In this document: positions 20,179-21,975 of the stretch, one piece after another
Layout of the letters: the number at the start of each line of letters is the position of its first letter
Position numbering within the stretch: position 1 is the stretch's first letter
Virus record (IMG/VR): IMGVR_UViG_3300031566_000415
Span: 1-21,975 of that record
Origin: a virus
Strand: one strand, 5' to 3'
Length of the DNA: 21,975 nucleotides
Made by a program: the position numbers and the translations under genes
Notes under the pieces: model-generated
Told to the model about the DNA's origin: nothing
The model's database searches: none
Seen by the model: the letters and a program-made list of their open reading frames with translations, nothing else

Positions 20179-20705
20179 TCCCAATATATTTCTTCTCCCC
20201 TTCGGTAGAATTTTAGTTGATTTTTATACTCATCAGACGTAAAGTGTTCATCTTTAAACGTACAGTAGTTATTCGGTTGCAAAGCAAATTGACCTGAGTC
20301 AAGGTGAACAAGGTTCAGTGGTTTATGTTCTTGCTGATATCGAGAGTATCCATCTTTCCAATCAACAATTATTCCAGTGTGTCTACCTGGACCCACTCTA
20401 GTATTTACCTGCAGTCCTTCAAGATAGGAGAATTGTACAACATCCATATCTTCTCCCATAGTTTTCCAGGGCATTAGCTCTTTGTGATCTACAGAGAAGT
20501 CTGTTGTAGTTGATATAGCATGTAGTGGTAACCCACTCCAATGCCCTCCTGACTCAAGCATTACATGACAAAGAAGCAGTTGATAAGGTCTTCCATATAC
20601 AGCATGCCATATTGCTGGTGTAACACCCTTTGGCATATTAGGCCCTAAAAACTTATTATCTACATTAACGTAGAAGTGATATGGAAGATTTGAATGTTTA
20701 CTCAT
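20175..20705 (-). CDS. Unknown 176-residue protein
   Basis: A Trp/His/Gly-rich soluble protein ('LPYHFYVNVDNKFLGPNMPKGVTPAIWHAVYGRPYQLLLCHVMLESGGHWSGLPLHAI', later 'GRHTGIIVDWKDGYSRYQQEHKPLNLVHL'). Many His and Asp residues could bind metal but no known catalytic spacing is clear. No signal peptide is seen, so it is probably cytoplasmic or virion. It is coupled to both neighbours by overlaps (TAATG at its start, ATGA at its end). Not assigned to a family. Confidence 0.7.
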   Translation of the reverse strand: MSKHSNLPYHFYVNVDNKFLGPNMPKGVTPAIWHAVYGRPYQLLLCHVMLESGGHWSGLPLHAISTTTDFSVDHKELMPWKTMGEDMDVVQFSYLEGLQVNTRVGPGRHTGIIVDWKDGYSRYQQEHKPLNLVHLDSGQFALQPNNYCTFKDEHFTSDEYKNQLKFYRRGEEIYWE

Positions 20706-20830
20706 TACTTACCTTGTCCTCTATACCTTTTTTTATATCCTACTTGACCTTGTGATGCATTCTTACTATGAACACCTGGTCTTTTGGTTCTAGTTTTAGG
20801 GATAAAGGGTTTAGCTACATATTTTGCCAT
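20705..20830 (-). CDS. Small basic protein (41 aa)
   Basis: A short frame between two clear genes, sharing one base with the next start (TAATG). It reads 'AKYVAKPFIPKTRTKRPGVHS' then 'KNASQGQVGYKKRYRGQGK'. The 'KTRTKRPGVHSKN...YKKxYRGQG' phrase is one I recall from tiny proteins in virion/lysis regions of marine phages, with no function known. It is strongly basic, like the cluster at 16643-17433. Confidence 0.7.
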   Translation of the reverse strand: MAKYVAKPFIPKTRTKRPGVHSKNASQGQVGYKKRYRGQGK

Positions 20831-20833
20831 TTG

Positions 20834-21298
20834 TTAAAATATTTTATATTCGACAACAAACCCATATCCTCCAGGATTATTAGGTTGCACAAACACTCTA
20901 GCTCCTACATTAAACTTTCCTAGTTCTACATGTGATTGAAGATACATCATAGGATCGTTTAGTGTGGCCTGAAAGGTTTGTAAGCCCACATATCCGTGTA
21001 GTTTTATTGGTTTCTTTGCATTTATAATTTCATCTTGTACATCTATATACTCTTTTTGTTTGAATATAATAGAGTCCTTAACTGTTATACGTTGTTCTAA
21101 TAAGCTTTCTTTCCCTATTAGTATATCAACTCTCTGTTCTAGTTTGGAATACACCTCTTTAAGTGCATCATATCTAACTAAGTCTTTAGCAACTTCTCTA
21201 GCTTGATGCTCAGTTAGAATTACCACTGGGGTATCTGTCTGAGAAAAACTGCTGAAGCTCACTAATAGGCATGCTATCAACCACTTTAATCTGTACAT
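20834..21298 (-). CDS. Exported coiled-coil/beta protein, outer-spanin candidate
   Basis: The 154-residue protein opens with a signal peptide ('MYRLKWLIACLLVSFSSFSQ', cleaved before TD in Bacteroidota style). Residues 30-95 form a coiled coil ('EVAKDLVRYDALKEVYSKLEQRVDILIG'), and 97-154 are beta-rich with aromatic strands and end in Phe, as in outer-membrane beta barrels. A lipobox-like LIAC at residues 7-10 is too near the N-terminus to be a normal lipoprotein signal. Its first 89 nt lie inside the end of the inner-spanin candidate in another frame, as in Rz/Rz1 pairs. Role as outer partner is inference. Confidence 0.6.
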   Translation of the reverse strand: MYRLKWLIACLLVSFSSFSQTDTPVVILTEHQAREVAKDLVRYDALKEVYSKLEQRVDILIGKESLLEQRITVKDSIIFKQKEYIDVQDEIINAKKPIKLHGYVGLQTFQATLNDPMMYLQSHVELGKFNVGARVFVQPNNPGGYGFVVEYKIF

Positions 21299-21551
21299 AT
21301 TCCTTTTCTTTGATGGTTTGTATTTCTTTTACCACCTCTTTTTCAAGAGAAGATAAGCTGTCAATTTTATGCTTTAGCTGCTCATCTGATTTTTTATATT
21401 CCTCTATCTGGTTTTTTAAATCCTCGATAACCTTTTGATAGAACTTAACATGCATATCAGACTGCACTTGCATAAAAATAAGAAGAGCAACAATAGCCAC
21501 AGCTAACCATTGATCTCTTAAGAAGTTTACAATCTTTTTAATTATCAGCAT
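21210..21551 (-). CDS. Inner-membrane coiled-coil protein, inner-spanin (Rz) candidate
   Basis: The 113-residue protein has one N-terminal membrane segment ('WLAVAIVALLIFMQVQ', about 15-30) behind a basic cytoplasmic stretch, then a long coiled coil in the periplasm ('VIEDLKNQIEEYKKSDEQLKHKIDSLSSLEKEVVKEIQTIKEKEY'), and a tail 'PISELQQFFSDRYP'. This is the Rz plan: inner-membrane anchor plus periplasmic coiled coil that pulls membranes together after endolysin action. It overlaps the amidase by 14 nt and the exported protein by 89 nt. Assignment is by topology and neighbours. Confidence 0.7.
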   Translation of the reverse strand: MLIIKKIVNFLRDQWLAVAIVALLIFMQVQSDMHVKFYQKVIEDLKNQIEEYKKSDEQLKHKIDSLSSLEKEVVKEIQTIKEKEYVQIKVVDSMPISELQQFFSDRYPSGNSN

Positions 21552-21975
21552 AAAACTTAATTACATCTTTGTACTCTTTTTGTACGTCAAAACTAGGGCA
21601 AGCCTTTGCAGCAAACTCATTGTGACCATGAAGCGTTGCTCCATCATAACATGCCATCAGTTCCATAAGTAGTTTCCAAAGAGCTTCTTTCTGTTCTGGA
21701 GTTCTTGTATCTTCAGCAGGAAACTTACCTTTCTTATCTTTTATATTAGAAACTCCTCCAACGTAACAAACACCAATGCTATTTTTATTGTGCCCTTGAA
21801 TGTGAGCTCCTGGAGTTTCTACAGGTCTTCCAACTACAACTTGCCCATCAATATAAACTATGTAGTGATAACCAATATCTTTCCAACCTCTTCCCTCAAC
21901 ATGCCATTTTCTAATCTCATTTACATCAAAGTGTTTCCCAGCAGGAGTAGCACTACAATGTAATATGATCTTATC
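21538..21975 (-). CDS. N-acetylmuramoyl-L-alanine amidase (T7-lysozyme type), N-terminus outside window
   Basis: The frame runs to the window edge, so the first few residues are missing; 145 are visible. 'KIILHCSATP' supplies the first zinc His; 'IRKWHVEGRGWKDIGYHYIVYIDG' carries the conserved Tyr; 'GRPVETPGAHIQGHNKNSIGVCYVGG' is the substrate face; 'LHGHNEFAAKACPSFD' gives the second zinc His, the catalytic Lys and the zinc Cys, as H122, K128 and C130 in T7 lysozyme. It cuts the amide between muramic acid and L-Ala of peptidoglycan at lysis. No signal peptide is visible and the missing N-terminus is short, so a holin is expected elsewhere. It heads the lysis cassette. Confidence 0.93.
   Translation of the reverse strand, partial: DKIILHCSATPAGKHFDVNEIRKWHVEGRGWKDIGYHYIVYIDGQVVVGRPVETPGAHIQGHNKNSIGVCYVGGVSNIKDKKGKFPAEDTRTPEQKEALWKLLMELMACYDGATLHGHNEFAAKACPSFDVQKEYKDVIKFYADN

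Noticed and set aside
21269-21280. Lipobox LIAC in the exported spanin-like protein
   Set aside because: The Cys would be residue 10, leaving too short a hydrophobic core before it; the hydrophobic stretch continues after the Cys, which fits a signal-peptidase-I signal better. No upstream in-frame start exists before a stop codon.

Overview
The window looks like part of a lytic tailed phage that infects a Bacteroidota (Flavobacteriia- or Bacteroidia-like) host. The phage assignment rests on rIIA/rIIB-type genes, a T7-lysozyme-type amidase beside a spanin-like gene, DUF932 and DUF3310 proteins, HNH genes, a class I ribonucleotide reductase, a RecA and a GroES-like co-chaperonin, all packed with 1-26 nt overlaps. 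The host assignment rests on several promoters of the form TTG-N19/20-TAnnTTTG (the Bacteroidota sigma consensus), AT-rich leaders with little Shine-Dalgarno, and a signal peptide ending FSQ. I cannot assign the phage to a family (crAss-like or other) because no terminase, portal, capsid or DNA polymerase lies in the window. I recognised no tRNA, CRISPR array, insertion sequence or integrase.

Layout. Positions 1-16092 are read on the + strand and hold DNA metabolism and early/middle functions: a DUF932 protein, a small zinc ribbon, a uracil-DNA glycosylase with an altered active site, two tandem paralogues, rIIA, rIIB (carrying a DnaJ-like zinc insert), an HNH protein, DUF3310, a RecE/RecB-like exonuclease, a stand-alone DnaA domain IV protein, NrdB-NrdA, a RecA, a second HNH protein, a GroES-like protein and two glycosyltransferases. 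Three intergenic regions (after rIIA, after rIIB, after nrdA) hold hairpins with promoters. The one after nrdA also looks like a promoter-to-terminator unit for an ~85 nt RNA.

Positions 16105-21975 are read on the - strand and look like a late/virion/lysis segment. In transcription order they encode an amidase endolysin (cut by the window edge), an inner-membrane coiled-coil spanin candidate, an exported protein overlapping it out of frame, small basic proteins, a 176-aa unknown, two short proteins ending in poly-Thr tails that flank a DxD glycosyltransferase, a Dps-like mini-ferritin, several unknowns and a cluster of Lys/Arg-rich proteins. The two blocks converge at ~16.1 kb, where a hairpin terminates the leftward block.

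How the genes may work together (inference): NrdAB supplies dNTPs; RecA, the exonuclease, the HNH proteins and the DnaA-like protein serve replication and recombination; the GroES-like protein probably assists folding of a virion protein by the host chaperonin; the three glycosyltransferases may modify virion proteins, with the poly-Thr tails as an obvious candidate substrate. The strongest leads for something undescribed are the UDG with Cys in place of the catalytic Asp, the poly-Thr/glycosyltransferase/poly-Thr arrangement, the small-RNA unit upstream of recA, and the overlapping spanin-like pair.
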